From NCBI GenBank assembly GCA_003133815.1, contig PKZR01000286.1, forward strand, positions 13,241 to 28,754: a stretch of 15,514 nucleotides of DNA, read 5' to 3'. The notes under the pieces were generated by a model. That model saw only the letters and a list, made by a program, of their open reading frames with translations. It ran no database searches and was not told the origin of the DNA. Made by a program: the position numbers and the translations under genes. The stretch is from Limisphaerales bacterium. Lineage in GTDB: Bacteria > Verrucomicrobiota > Verrucomicrobiia > Limisphaerales > UBA11358. The stretch's first letter is position 1; each line of letters opens with the position of its first letter. Positions 1-6,777 of the stretch are shown here, piece after piece.

Positions 1-1
1 G

Positions 2-694
2 GCGTTTTCAGTCGTCTGGTTTCTCGACAGCGGCTGTTTCCCGACCATCCGCGCGGCGATTCAAAGCCTGCCCGACGACGGGAAAATTTCCTCCGGAAAG
101 CTCGACTGGCATGGCGATTCGTCGCAACTGCTCTCCGAGGGGAAATTTCTGGCGTTCGACGTTGACTTGAATCATTCAGGCCAGATCACCTCGACCGCCG
201 ACTTGCAGTTCGAATTCGGCAGGGAAACCATCTGCATCTTTTCATCGCTGGGCTACGGCTACGCCGAGTTTCCGTATCCGCCGGACCGCTTCACGCCGTT
301 CAACCGCACGGAGCTTGAACCCATTTGGGACGCTTGGGCTGCGGAAATTCTTTTTATCGCCGCCGCCGCGACCGTCGTCAGCCTGATGTTGAGCTGGTGG
401 ATTCTTTCGACAATTTATTTTCTGCCGGTCTGGATCCTCGGATTTTTCGCAAACCGCGACCTCAATTTCCGCGCAAGCTGGAGATTGTCCGGCGCGGCGC
501 TCATGCCGGGCGCGCTGCTGATGGCGGCGGGGATTTTTCTTTACGGATTTGGATTTATGAACCTGGTTTCATTCGGGTTCATTTTCGCGGCGCATTTTGT
601 CCTCGGCTGGATTTACCTGTTCGTCAGCCTTGTTTTCCTTCCGCGAATTTCCGGACCCGTGCCGAAGGCAAATCCGTTCACGGACAAAAAGTAG
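2..694 (+). CDS. Membrane protein of unknown function, 5' end cut by window edge
   Basis: An open frame enters from the left edge in frame 2 without any stop and ends at TAG 692-694, giving about 230 visible codons. A TTG at 167 could be read as a start, but the coding pattern clearly continues upstream of it, so the gene is 5'-truncated by the window. The visible part starts with a soluble, probably extracytoplasmic stretch of about 110 residues. A long hydrophobic hairpin follows (around WAAEILFIAAAATVVSLMLS and STIYFLPVWILGFFA), then two more membrane segments (AALMPGALLMAAGIFLYGF and LVSFGFIFAAHFVLGWIYLF), and a short polar tail ending in FTDKK. The layout (outer loop followed by a C-terminal membrane bundle) resembles the DUF1189 kind of protein, but I see no diagnostic motif. 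The function is not recognised. The next gene on this strand is 579 bp away. Confidence 0.75.
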   Translation, partial: AFSVVWFLDSGCFPTIRAAIQSLPDDGKISSGKLDWHGDSSQLLSEGKFLAFDVDLNHSGQITSTADLQFEFGRETICIFSSLGYGYAEFPYPPDRFTPFNRTELEPIWDAWAAEILFIAAAATVVSLMLSWWILSTIYFLPVWILGFFANRDLNFRASWRLSGAALMPGALLMAAGIFLYGFGFMNLVSFGFIFAAHFVLGWIYLFVSLVFLPRISGPVPKANPFTDKK

Positions 695-716
695 TCCATC
701 CCGCCCCTGCCGGGTC

Positions 717-1121
717 ATTCCGCAAACTTGGAAACTATTCCCGCGTTCCCGGAAGTTCCCGCCGCGAAATGGGAGCCTGCTCCCGCGAACTTGTCATTTC
801 CCCCGCGAAAGCGAATCCTCCACCCGCGCTTTGACCAGTCGTCCCCGCCATGTCGACAGCCGCCCCCGCGCTTGCGGAGGCTTCTCCCGCGAAATTGTGG
901 ACGGCCCCCGCGACAGCGTCTCCTTTTCCCGCCGACGCGTCAGTTACCCCGCACCGGTGCCGAGTTTCCCCGCGTCGGCGTCATGCCCTCCCGCAACAGC
1001 GGACGGTTCCCCCGCCGCTGCGGGAGCTTTCCCCGCAACAGCAGCAGCTTTCCCCGCACACTTGGGAACCCCGCCCGCACCAGCGGCGAGGCCCGTCGGA
1101 ATTTTGCAAGCCACTCCCGCA
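717..1121 (+). repeat. 21-bp phased array of CCCGC motifs
   Basis: CCGC cores start at 720, 741, 762, 783, 803, 824, 845, 866, 887, 908, 929, 949, 970, 991, 1012, 1033, 1054, 1075 and 1117. Of the 18 steps, 15 are exactly 21 bp, two are 20 bp and one is 42 bp (one unit lost). The base before the core is C in 17 of 19 units, often preceded by T's and followed by A or GA. The loose consensus is TTYCCCGCRA followed by about 12 unconserved bases. Several frames stay open through the array on both strands because it contains few stop triplets, and in frame it mimics seven-residue repeats. The two 1-bp slips argue that the constraint is on DNA, not protein. The array fills most of the 579-bp gap between the membrane protein gene and lolC; the rest of the gap (1122-1238) shows nothing clear. 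Confidence 0.85.
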
Positions 1122-1238
1122 AAACAATTTGCGAGTTTCAGCGGCTCCGCGGCCGCCCATTCCATTTCCAGCAGCCAACAACAGACAACTGACACACCAT
1201 GCTGCTCCGGCGCATCCACCGGGCGTTGCGTCCGTTAA

Positions 1239-1267
1239 TTGACACCGCCGCATTGCGTCTCTAGCCT
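1239..1267 (+). promoter_or_regulatory. Probable sigma70-type promoter of the lolC operon, leaderless
   Basis: TTGACA (1239-1244, a perfect -35 consensus) is followed after 17 bp by TAGCCT (1262-1267), which keeps the T1, A2 and T6 of a -10 box. Six bases later comes the ATG at 1274, so transcription would start at or next to the start codon. This fits the absence of a Shine-Dalgarno sequence before this gene. Confidence 0.55.
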
Positions 1268-1273
1268 TTGGCG

Positions 1274-2554
1274 ATGTCGAAACTTCCGTTTGAACTGATG
1301 CTGGCGCTGCGTTATCTGCGGCCCAAACGGACGTTTGTCTCCATCATCACGCTCATTTCCATCCTCGGCGTAGCACTCGGCGTCGCGGTGCTCATCATCG
1401 TCATCAGCGTAATGAGCGGTTTCGACCACGATCTGCGCGAAAAGATCCTCGGCTTCAATTCGCACCTGAAGGTTTTTTCACGCGGCAGGACGATGGAGAA
1501 TTACACGGACGTGATGCGCCTCGTCTCTTCGAATAAAAACGTCCATGGCGTCGCGCCGTTTGTGCTCGGCCAGGTTCTCGTCGAGACCGAGCCGGCGAAC
1601 ACAAACGGCCAGGACGCGCTGACCGCCGCGCCTTATCTTCGCGGCGTGGATGTGAACGCGGAAAGTTCCGTGAGCATTCTTCCAAAAAAAATCCAGTCCG
1701 GTTCGTTTGATTTGAGCGGGGAGAGCGTGGTCATCGGCAGGGATTTTGCCGACAGCATGGATTTGTCCGTCGGTGACCGTATTTCAATTTACTCGCCGGC
1801 TGATTTGAAAAAAATGAAGGACCAGCGCGGCAAGCCAAACGAAGAGGCGGTTCTGCCCGACGATTACACGGTGACGGGCATTTTTGACGTCGGTTATTTT
1901 GAATACGATGCGAACATCATCGTTACGTCGCTTGAAAACGCGCAGGAGCTTTACAATCTGGACAACAGTGTTCATGGCTTGATGGTGATGCTCAACAACC
2001 CGTATAAAGCGGACCAGGTGCGGGGCCAGTTGCTGCAAACGCTCGGTCCCAATTTTAGCATCACGACCTGGATGGACGAAAATTCCACGATTCTCGGCGC
2101 GCTGCTTGTCGAGAAAAACGTCATGTTTTACCTGCTGTTTTTCATCGTGCTTGTCGCGGCTCTCTGCATCTTGAGCGCGCAGATCACGTTTGTTGTCCAG
2201 AAGACGCGAGAGATCGGGATGCTCAAGGCGCTCGGCGCGACGCGGCTGCAAATCTCCGGCATTTTTCTTTTTCAGAGTGCCATTATTGGGGTCATCGGCG
2301 TCGCGTCGGGTTTTGGCCTGGGAATGCTGGCGGTCAATTATCGAAACGAGTTTTTACATTTCATGCGCCATGCGACCGGCTGGGAACTGTTTCCGGCGGC
2401 CATTTATGGTTTCGGCGAACTGCCCGCCGTGATCACGCCTGGCGACATCGCCATCATTTGCGGCTGCTCGTTTGTCATCTGCATTCTCGGCGGCGTGCTG
2501 CCGGCGATCCGCGCCGGAAAATTGAAACCCGTGGAGGCGCTGCGCTATGAGTGA
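1274..2554 (+). CDS. lolC: LolC/LolE-type lipoprotein-releasing ABC transporter permease
   Basis: The 426-residue protein is the inner-membrane permease of the complex that lifts mature lipoproteins out of the inner membrane for transfer to the outer membrane. An N-terminal membrane helix (about 21-47, rich in I/L/V) is followed by a large periplasmic MacB-PCD-like domain (about 48-280). Three C-terminal FtsX-type helices follow (about 284-309, 329-352 and 391-412). The cytoplasmic coupling region TREIGMLKALGAT (about 311-323) and the terminal PVEALRYE are typical of LolC/E. The ATG at 1274 is preferred over the TTG at 1268 because it fits the -10 box spacing; no ribosome site is visible for either. 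The last 8 bp overlap lolD, implying translational coupling. Only one permease gene is present, so a homodimer or a LolF-like arrangement is likely rather than a LolC/LolE pair. Confidence 0.92.
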   Translation: MSKLPFELMLALRYLRPKRTFVSIITLISILGVALGVAVLIIVISVMSGFDHDLREKILGFNSHLKVFSRGRTMENYTDVMRLVSSNKNVHGVAPFVLGQVLVETEPANTNGQDALTAAPYLRGVDVNAESSVSILPKKIQSGSFDLSGESVVIGRDFADSMDLSVGDRISIYSPADLKKMKDQRGKPNEEAVLPDDYTVTGIFDVGYFEYDANIIVTSLENAQELYNLDNSVHGLMVMLNNPYKADQVRGQLLQTLGPNFSITTWMDENSTILGALLVEKNVMFYLLFFIVLVAALCILSAQITFVVQKTREIGMLKALGATRLQISGIFLFQSAIIGVIGVASGFGLGMLAVNYRNEFLHFMRHATGWELFPAAIYGFGELPAVITPGDIAIICGCSFVICILGGVLPAIRAGKLKPVEALRYE

Positions 2555-3233
2555 ATTATTTCTTTCTGCGCGCGCGCTTACGAAAACCTACGCGGTGGGT
2601 AGACGTTCGTTGGAAGTCCTGCGCGGAGTGGATTTGACCGTGTCACGCGGCGAATTTCTTGCGCTGCGCGGCGCGTCCGGCGCGGGCAAGAGCACTTTGC
2701 TGCATTTGATAGGCGGCCTTGATTCGCCAAACGCGGGGGAAATTTTTTTCAAGGGCCAGAACCTTGCGAATTTTTCCGAGTCAGAACTGACGCAGTTCCG
2801 AAGCCGACGCGTCGGTTTTATTTTCCAGGCGTATCATTTGCTGCCCGAACTCACCGCCTTGGAAAATGTCTGCCTGCCCGCGCGCGTTGCGAGGATTTCC
2901 GCAGGGCAAACCGGGAGGCGCGGACGTGAACTGCTTGTGCGTGTCGGCCTGAAAGACAGAACGGATCACAAACCGTCCGAACTATCCGGCGGAGAGCAGC
3001 AGCGCGTGGCTATAGCCCGAGCGCTCATCAACGAGCCGGAACTGCTGCTGGCCGACGAGCCGACCGGCAACCTTGATTCCAAGACAGGCGGAGAAATCAT
3101 CGAACTGCTCAAGAATCTTTGCGCCGAGAAGCAAATGACGCTGGTCATCGCCACGCACGATGAAAAAGTGGCGGCACGCGCGGAGCGGACGATCCAGCTC
3201 GTGGACGGCCAGGTCCAATCACAGCAACCATGA
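2547..3233 (+). CDS. lolD: LolD-type lipoprotein-releasing ABC transporter ATPase
   Basis: This 228-residue ATPase powers the lipoprotein-releasing complex. All ABC motifs are intact: Walker A GASGAGKST (42-50), Q-loop Gln94 in FIFQAYHLLPELTALENV, signature LSGGE (146-150) followed by QQRVAIARAL, Walker B LLLADE ending at Glu171, D-loop GNLD (174-177) and the switch His204 in ATHD. The stretch QAYHLLPELTALENV is typical of the LolD/MacB/FtsE group, and the permease partner next door selects LolD. The length matches the family (about 225-235). The ATG at 2547 lies inside the last codons of the permease gene (8-bp overlap), so the two proteins are likely made in step. Its own TGA overlaps the next start (ATGA at 3230-3233). 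Confidence 0.95.
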   Translation: MSELFLSARALTKTYAVGRRSLEVLRGVDLTVSRGEFLALRGASGAGKSTLLHLIGGLDSPNAGEIFFKGQNLANFSESELTQFRSRRVGFIFQAYHLLPELTALENVCLPARVARISAGQTGRRGRELLVRVGLKDRTDHKPSELSGGEQQRVAIARALINEPELLLADEPTGNLDSKTGGEIIELLKNLCAEKQMTLVIATHDEKVAARAERTIQLVDGQVQSQQP

Positions 3234-3892
3234 GCCGCGACTACTGGGAATCGCGCTATCAAACTGGGGACATGCGCTGGGAAAAAGGCGGCCCGTCCCC
3301 TGGACTGGTGGATTTTCTGGCGGCACACCCGGAACTGCGTGGCGGCGACGCCCTCGTCGCCGCTGCTCCGTGTTCGGGCCAAAAAATGGGAGCTTCTGCG
3401 ACGATGGTCTCGCTTCCAACTCCAACCGTCTGCGTTCCCGGCTGCGGCACCGGCCACGATGTCCGGGAATTCGCACGCGCCGGCTTTGATGCCTCCGGAT
3501 TTGACATCGCGCCGAGCGCCATCCGGTTGAGCCAGACAAAGACCATGGTTGCCGGCCTCAAGGCGAAATTCCAGCTTGCAGATTTTCTCCGCGACGAGCC
3601 GCCGCAGAAATTTGACTGGTTGTTTGAACATACTTTGTTCTGCGCCATCCAACCACAGGAACGCGCCGATTATGTCCGCGCAGTTTTGAAGTGGCTGAAG
3701 CCGGACGGCCAGTATCTGGCGGTGAATTATCTGATTCCCGACGAGGATGGGCCGCCGTTCGGCACGACCCGCGACGAATTGTGGCGGCGGTTTTCGCCGG
3801 AGTTCGATCTGGTCGAAGAATTCGTGCCGCGTTCCTATCCGAACCGGACGGGACTGGAACTGCTGCTTTGGTGGCGGCGAAAAGCCCGTTGA
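3230..3892 (+). CDS. SAM-dependent methyltransferase, TPMT-like family
   Basis: This 220-residue protein resembles the thiopurine S-methyltransferase/halide methyltransferase family, which methylates thiols, halides or similar small nucleophiles. The N-terminal pattern W6-x-S-R-Y...GD...W17-E-K-G...PSPGL is the family's hallmark. It is followed by SAM motif I VPGCGTGHD (69-77), the acidic residue Asp92 in GFDIAPSAI, and FDWLFEHTLFCAI (128-140). A stretch of about 25 residues (39-63, rich in Ala/Gly/Ser) before motif I looks like a family-atypical insertion. The start ATG overlaps the lolD stop by 4 bp, so the gene is cotranscribed and probably coupled to lolD. No functional link between lipoprotein export and this enzyme is evident. 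Substrate is unknown. Confidence 0.85.
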   Translation: MSRDYWESRYQTGDMRWEKGGPSPGLVDFLAAHPELRGGDALVAAAPCSGQKMGASATMVSLPTPTVCVPGCGTGHDVREFARAGFDASGFDIAPSAIRLSQTKTMVAGLKAKFQLADFLRDEPPQKFDWLFEHTLFCAIQPQERADYVRAVLKWLKPDGQYLAVNYLIPDEDGPPFGTTRDELWRRFSPEFDLVEEFVPRSYPNRTGLELLLWWRRKAR

Positions 3893-3927
3893 AATTTACG
3901 GTCCGGAGTGTAGCTTGAATTGTTATT

Positions 3928-4803
3928 ATGCTTGAAGATCGCGACTATATGCGCCAGCCGGCTTATCACGAGCCGCGCATTTCATTCACCGTTGCGCTGT
4001 TGATCATCAACGCGGTTTTCTTTGTCGTTCAACTCATCTCGACGAACTTTCCGAACGGCCAGGAAATTCAAGATAAATATTTCGCGTTGAGCCTTGGTGG
4101 ATTGGAGCAGTTTCGCATCTGGCAATTGGTGACGTTTCAGTTCATGCACTCCACTCATGACTGGCTGCATATTATTTTCAATTCGCTCGCCATCTTTTTC
4201 TTTGGACGCCCGGTTGAAATGGTTCTGGGCCGGGCCCGGTTTCTGGCGCTATATCTTTCCAGCGGAATCATCGGCGGCGTGGTGCAGACGCTTTTTGCGC
4301 TTTCGTTTAAATCTTTTGACGCCCCGGTCGTCGGCGCTTCTGCCGGCGCTTACGGTCTTGTCGCCGCATTTGCGGTGCTGAACTGGGAAGAAAGCTTCAC
4401 GCTGCTGATTTATTTTTTTCCGGTAACCATGCGCGGGAAAACCCTGCTGTGGGTCAGCCTCGGCCTCGCGGTGCTTGGTCTCATCACTCCCGGCAGCGGC
4501 GTTGCCAACGGCGCGCATCTTGGCGGCATTTTGACGGGCTTTGTCTGCGCGCGTTACATCTTTGGCCGCTGGCGGCTGGAATTGCCGCCGCGCCAGGAAC
4601 CGCGCGAGCTTGCCGCCGCCGGCAAAGGCAAAAGCAAGTTCTGGGGTTCCGCCGGTAACGACGAAGAGTTGTCCGCCTCCGAATTTCTGCAAAAGGAAGT
4701 TGACCCGATCCTCGAAAAAATATCCGCTCACGGCATCCACAGCCTGACCGCGCGCGAGCGCGAAACGCTCGAAAAGGCCCGCTCAAAAATTTCAAAGGGT
4801 TGA
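3928..4803 (+). CDS. Rhomboid family intramembrane serine protease with C-terminal DUF6576-like domain
   Basis: This 291-residue membrane protein is a predicted rhomboid protease, which cleaves membrane proteins within the bilayer. The catalytic serine lies in GASAGAYG (Ser138) and the catalytic histidine in GAHLGG (His197). The HxxxN motif HIIFN (81-85) after the first loop supports an active enzyme. About six hydrophobic segments lie between residues 20 and 212. After a Lys/Gly-rich linker the last 45 residues (about 245-291, from DEELSASEFLQKEVDPILEK to the end) form a charged helical tail of the DUF6576 kind, which recurs behind rhomboid domains in Bacteroidota and Verrucomicrobiota. The ATG at 3928 was chosen; an in-frame ATG at 3949 is possible. 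The gene follows the methyltransferase by 35 bp and may belong to the same transcript. Confidence 0.9.
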   Translation: MLEDRDYMRQPAYHEPRISFTVALLIINAVFFVVQLISTNFPNGQEIQDKYFALSLGGLEQFRIWQLVTFQFMHSTHDWLHIIFNSLAIFFFGRPVEMVLGRARFLALYLSSGIIGGVVQTLFALSFKSFDAPVVGASAGAYGLVAAFAVLNWEESFTLLIYFFPVTMRGKTLLWVSLGLAVLGLITPGSGVANGAHLGGILTGFVCARYIFGRWRLELPPRQEPRELAAAGKGKSKFWGSAGNDEELSASEFLQKEVDPILEKISAHGIHSLTARERETLEKARSKISKG

Positions 4804-4840
4804 ACCGCTGCATCGGCTGCGCACGACGCATTTTCCGTCC

Positions 4841-4872
4841 AACGATTTAACATTTCAACGATTTAACGATTC
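4841..4872 (+). repeat. Four tandem 8-bp repeats upstream of purB
   Basis: AACGATTT (4841), AACATTTC (4849), AACGATTT (4857) and AACGATTC (4865) follow each other without gaps. The tract ends 3 bp before a -10-like box of purB and may overlap its -35 region or act as a binding site. Confidence 0.75.
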
Positions 4873-4875
4873 CGT

Positions 4876-4881
4876 TAATCT
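4876..4881 (+). promoter_or_regulatory. Possible -10 box of purB (leaderless)
   Basis: TAATCT lies six bases before the purB ATG, the same spacing as the -10 box of lolC. No good -35 hexamer is visible 16-18 bp upstream, where the 8-bp repeats lie, and no Shine-Dalgarno sequence precedes the ATG. Confidence 0.35.
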
Positions 4882-4887
4882 GTTTCC

Positions 4888-6222
4888 ATGATTACGCGTT
4901 ACTCGCGCCCCGAAATGCGGGCCATCTGGACGGACGAAAACAAGCTCCGCATCTGGCTGCAGATCGAACTGCTCGCCAGCGAGGCGCTGGTGAAGGAGAA
5001 AATCGTCCCGGCGAAGGATTTCGCGAAGATCAAAACTGGCTGCGACAAGTGGTTCGCCGATTTGCCCGGCCTCGTTGCGCGCCAGAAGGAGCTGGAAAAA
5101 GTTCTCAACCACGACGTAATCGGTTTCACCACCGCCGTGGCGGAAGTCATCAACGACGACGCCAGCCGCTGGTTTCATTTCGGCCTGACAAGTAGCGACG
5201 TGGGCGACACCTGTTACGCCGTGCAGATGACCCAGAGCGCGGACATTTTGATTGCCGACGTGAAGAAGCTTCTGCCCGTCATCGTCCGGCGCGCAAAGGA
5301 GCACAAATTTACGCCCTGCATCGGCCGCAGCCACGGCATCCACGGCGAACCGACGACGTTCGGTTTGAAGATGGCGCTCATGCACGATGAATTCGGCCGC
5401 GCTCTCGAACGCCTCGAACGCGTCCGCAAGGTCGTCGCCGTCGGCAAGCTCTCCGGCGCGGTGGGAACCAGCGCGCATCTCTCGCCGCGCGTCGAGGAAT
5501 TTGTCTGCAAGAAGCTGGGGTTAAAACCCGCGCCCATCGCGACTCAGGTGGTGCAGCGCGACATCCACGCGGAGTTTCAACTCGCGATGGCGCTTGTCGG
5601 TGCGAGCATCGAACGATGGGCGGTGGAGTTCCGGCATTTGCAGCGCACGGAAGTTCTCGAAGCCGAGGAGCCGTTCACGAAAGGCCAGAAAGGTTCCAGC
5701 GCCATGCCGCACAAGCGCAATCCCATCACTTGGGAACGCCTCACTGGCCTCGCGCGCGTGCTGCGCGGAAACGCCATGGCGTCGCTGGAAAACGTGGCGC
5801 TGTGGCATGAGCGGGACATTTCGCATTCGTCGGTGGAGCGGATTATTTTTCCCGATTCCTGCACGCTTCTGGATTATATGTTCGGACTGCTCACACGCTT
5901 GATGGACGGCATCGTCGTCTATCCGGCGAACATGAAGAAGAATCTCGGCTTGAGTTTGGGTATGTGGAATTCACAGACCGTCCTGCTCGCCCTCATCAAA
6001 AAGGGTCTGACGCGCGAAGCGGCTTACAAGCTTGTGCAGGACGCCGCGATGAAGACGTGGGAGGTCAAACATGCCGGTCGCGACGATGCGGATTTCGTCG
6101 AGGTTCTTAAAGCCACTCCCGAAGTATCGAAACATTTCAATCCCGGCGAACTGGAGAAGCTCTGCTCTCTCGACTTCCATTTCAAGGAAGTGAACAACCG
6201 GTTCAAGCATCTGGGGCTATAA
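4888..6222 (+). CDS. purB: Adenylosuccinate lyase
   Basis: This 444-residue enzyme of the fumarase/aspartase superfamily acts in the cytoplasm at two steps of purine synthesis: SAICAR to AICAR, and adenylosuccinate to AMP, each releasing fumarate. The superfamily signature GSSAMPHKRNP (269-279) contains the flexible-loop serine. TSSDVGDT (101-108) and the HGIHGEPTTFG region (from His149) supply further active-site residues, and RDIHAEF (224-230) is close to the usual RDRHAE. Length and N-terminus (MITRYSRPEMRAIW) match the purB branch of roughly 430-480 residues, not argininosuccinate lyase or 3-carboxymuconate cycloisomerase. It appears monocistronic: repeats and a candidate promoter lie upstream, and a repeat-bearing gap lies downstream. 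No other purine gene is in the window. Confidence 0.95.
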   Translation: MITRYSRPEMRAIWTDENKLRIWLQIELLASEALVKEKIVPAKDFAKIKTGCDKWFADLPGLVARQKELEKVLNHDVIGFTTAVAEVINDDASRWFHFGLTSSDVGDTCYAVQMTQSADILIADVKKLLPVIVRRAKEHKFTPCIGRSHGIHGEPTTFGLKMALMHDEFGRALERLERVRKVVAVGKLSGAVGTSAHLSPRVEEFVCKKLGLKPAPIATQVVQRDIHAEFQLAMALVGASIERWAVEFRHLQRTEVLEAEEPFTKGQKGSSAMPHKRNPITWERLTGLARVLRGNAMASLENVALWHERDISHSSVERIIFPDSCTLLDYMFGLLTRLMDGIVVYPANMKKNLGLSLGMWNSQTVLLALIKKGLTREAAYKLVQDAAMKTWEVKHAGRDDADFVEVLKATPEVSKHFNPGELEKLCSLDFHFKEVNNRFKHLGL

Positions 6223-6498
6223 GTCCTCCCCCTCCGCCTCGAATGGGGAGAGGGATTGAGGGTGAGGTGTCGATTTATTAATCACAAATGGACACAGATA
6301 AACAGGGGTTTATCACTTTGAAACCTGTCGAAGCAAATCTGCCGTTCTACGCCCGCCCCGATTTCCTGAAGTCCTGATGGATCCAGGCAGTGGCAGTTCT
6401 GCGTTGCCAAAATTTAATCGCCGGGCGGTGCTGCCGGTGCGCCCAAAACAAACGGCGTATTACATTGCTATCTGACCGGCGCGCGCTGAAGCTCAAGC
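6223..6498. other. 276-bp gene-free gap with a G-rich hairpin tract
   Basis: Just after purB, CTCCCC (6226-6231) can pair with GGGGAG (6245-6250), and a G-rich tract GGGGAGAGGG...GAGGGTGAGG follows to about 6268. This could end purB transcription, although no T-run follows, or it may be a copy of a dispersed repeat. Positions 6283-6306 carry a 10-bp periodic repeat (listed separately). Between 6310 and 6498 I see no coding frame; GGGCG (6423-6427) and CGCCC (6440-6444) form only a weak inverted repeat. Confidence 0.4.
6283..6306 (+). repeat. Short 10-bp periodic repeat (CACRRATRRA type)
   Basis: CACAAATGGA (6283-6292), CACAGATAAA (6293-6302) and a decayed third unit starting CAGG (6303) repeat with a 10-bp period. 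The unit is clearly related to the cleaner three-unit copy at 9302-9331, so it is probably a dispersed intergenic repeat family. Confidence 0.6.
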
Positions 6499-6687
6499 AT
6501 GAGCAATAGCCTTCAACAACACGGTTTCCGTGAAATCAACAAACAACTCCGCTTCCGGATGATCGCCAGCGGTCTGGACACCGTCAAGATCTTGGTCACC
6601 CGCCGGTCGGGAAAATTCAAATTCAACTTTACCGGTTCGCCCGAACAAGTCGTGAAGGCGGAAGAGATTCTTGCGGCCTGGGGCTGA
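6499..6687 (+). CDS. Small hypothetical protein, 62 residues
   Basis: ATG 6499 to TGA 6685-6687 encodes a small, basic, soluble protein with a plausible globular composition. A helix-like start (SLQQHGFREINKQLRFRM) is followed by alternating hydrophobic residues (TVKILVTRRSGKFKFNFTG), then a helix (SPEQVVKAEEILAAWG). This beta-beta-alpha ending recalls small nucleic-acid binding folds such as KH-like domains, but no GXXG loop is present and I do not recognise the family. The reverse strand is also open here, but its translation is low in hydrophobics and looks like a shadow. No strong ribosome site precedes the ATG. It ends 90 bp before the TauE-like permease and could share its transcript. 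Confidence 0.55.
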   Translation: MSNSLQQHGFREINKQLRFRMIASGLDTVKILVTRRSGKFKFNFTGSPEQVVKAEEILAAWG

Positions 6688-6777
6688 TGGTGGCTCATGC
6701 GGCTCGCATGTCACATGCCCTGAGCCGGCCACGATTATGCGGGACTGATTTGCCGGGGGTTGGCAATATCGCGGCCT

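Noticed and set aside
717..1121. CRISPR array
   Set aside because: The conserved core is only 4-6 bp and the period 21 bp; there is no 24-40 bp repeat, no unique ~30-bp spacers and no cas gene nearby.
597..1253. Several long open frames on both strands through the 21-bp array, with seven-residue Pro/Arg- or Gly/Ala-rich repeats
   Set aside because: They arise because the CCCGC array contains few stop triplets. The 1-bp slips in the period shift the repeat between frames, the compositions are low-complexity, and no frame has a convincing start or family match.
3890..3927. Separate promoter for the rhomboid gene
   Set aside because: TTTACG and TTGAAT-like hexamers exist in the 35-bp gap, but spacing and match are too poor to support a call.
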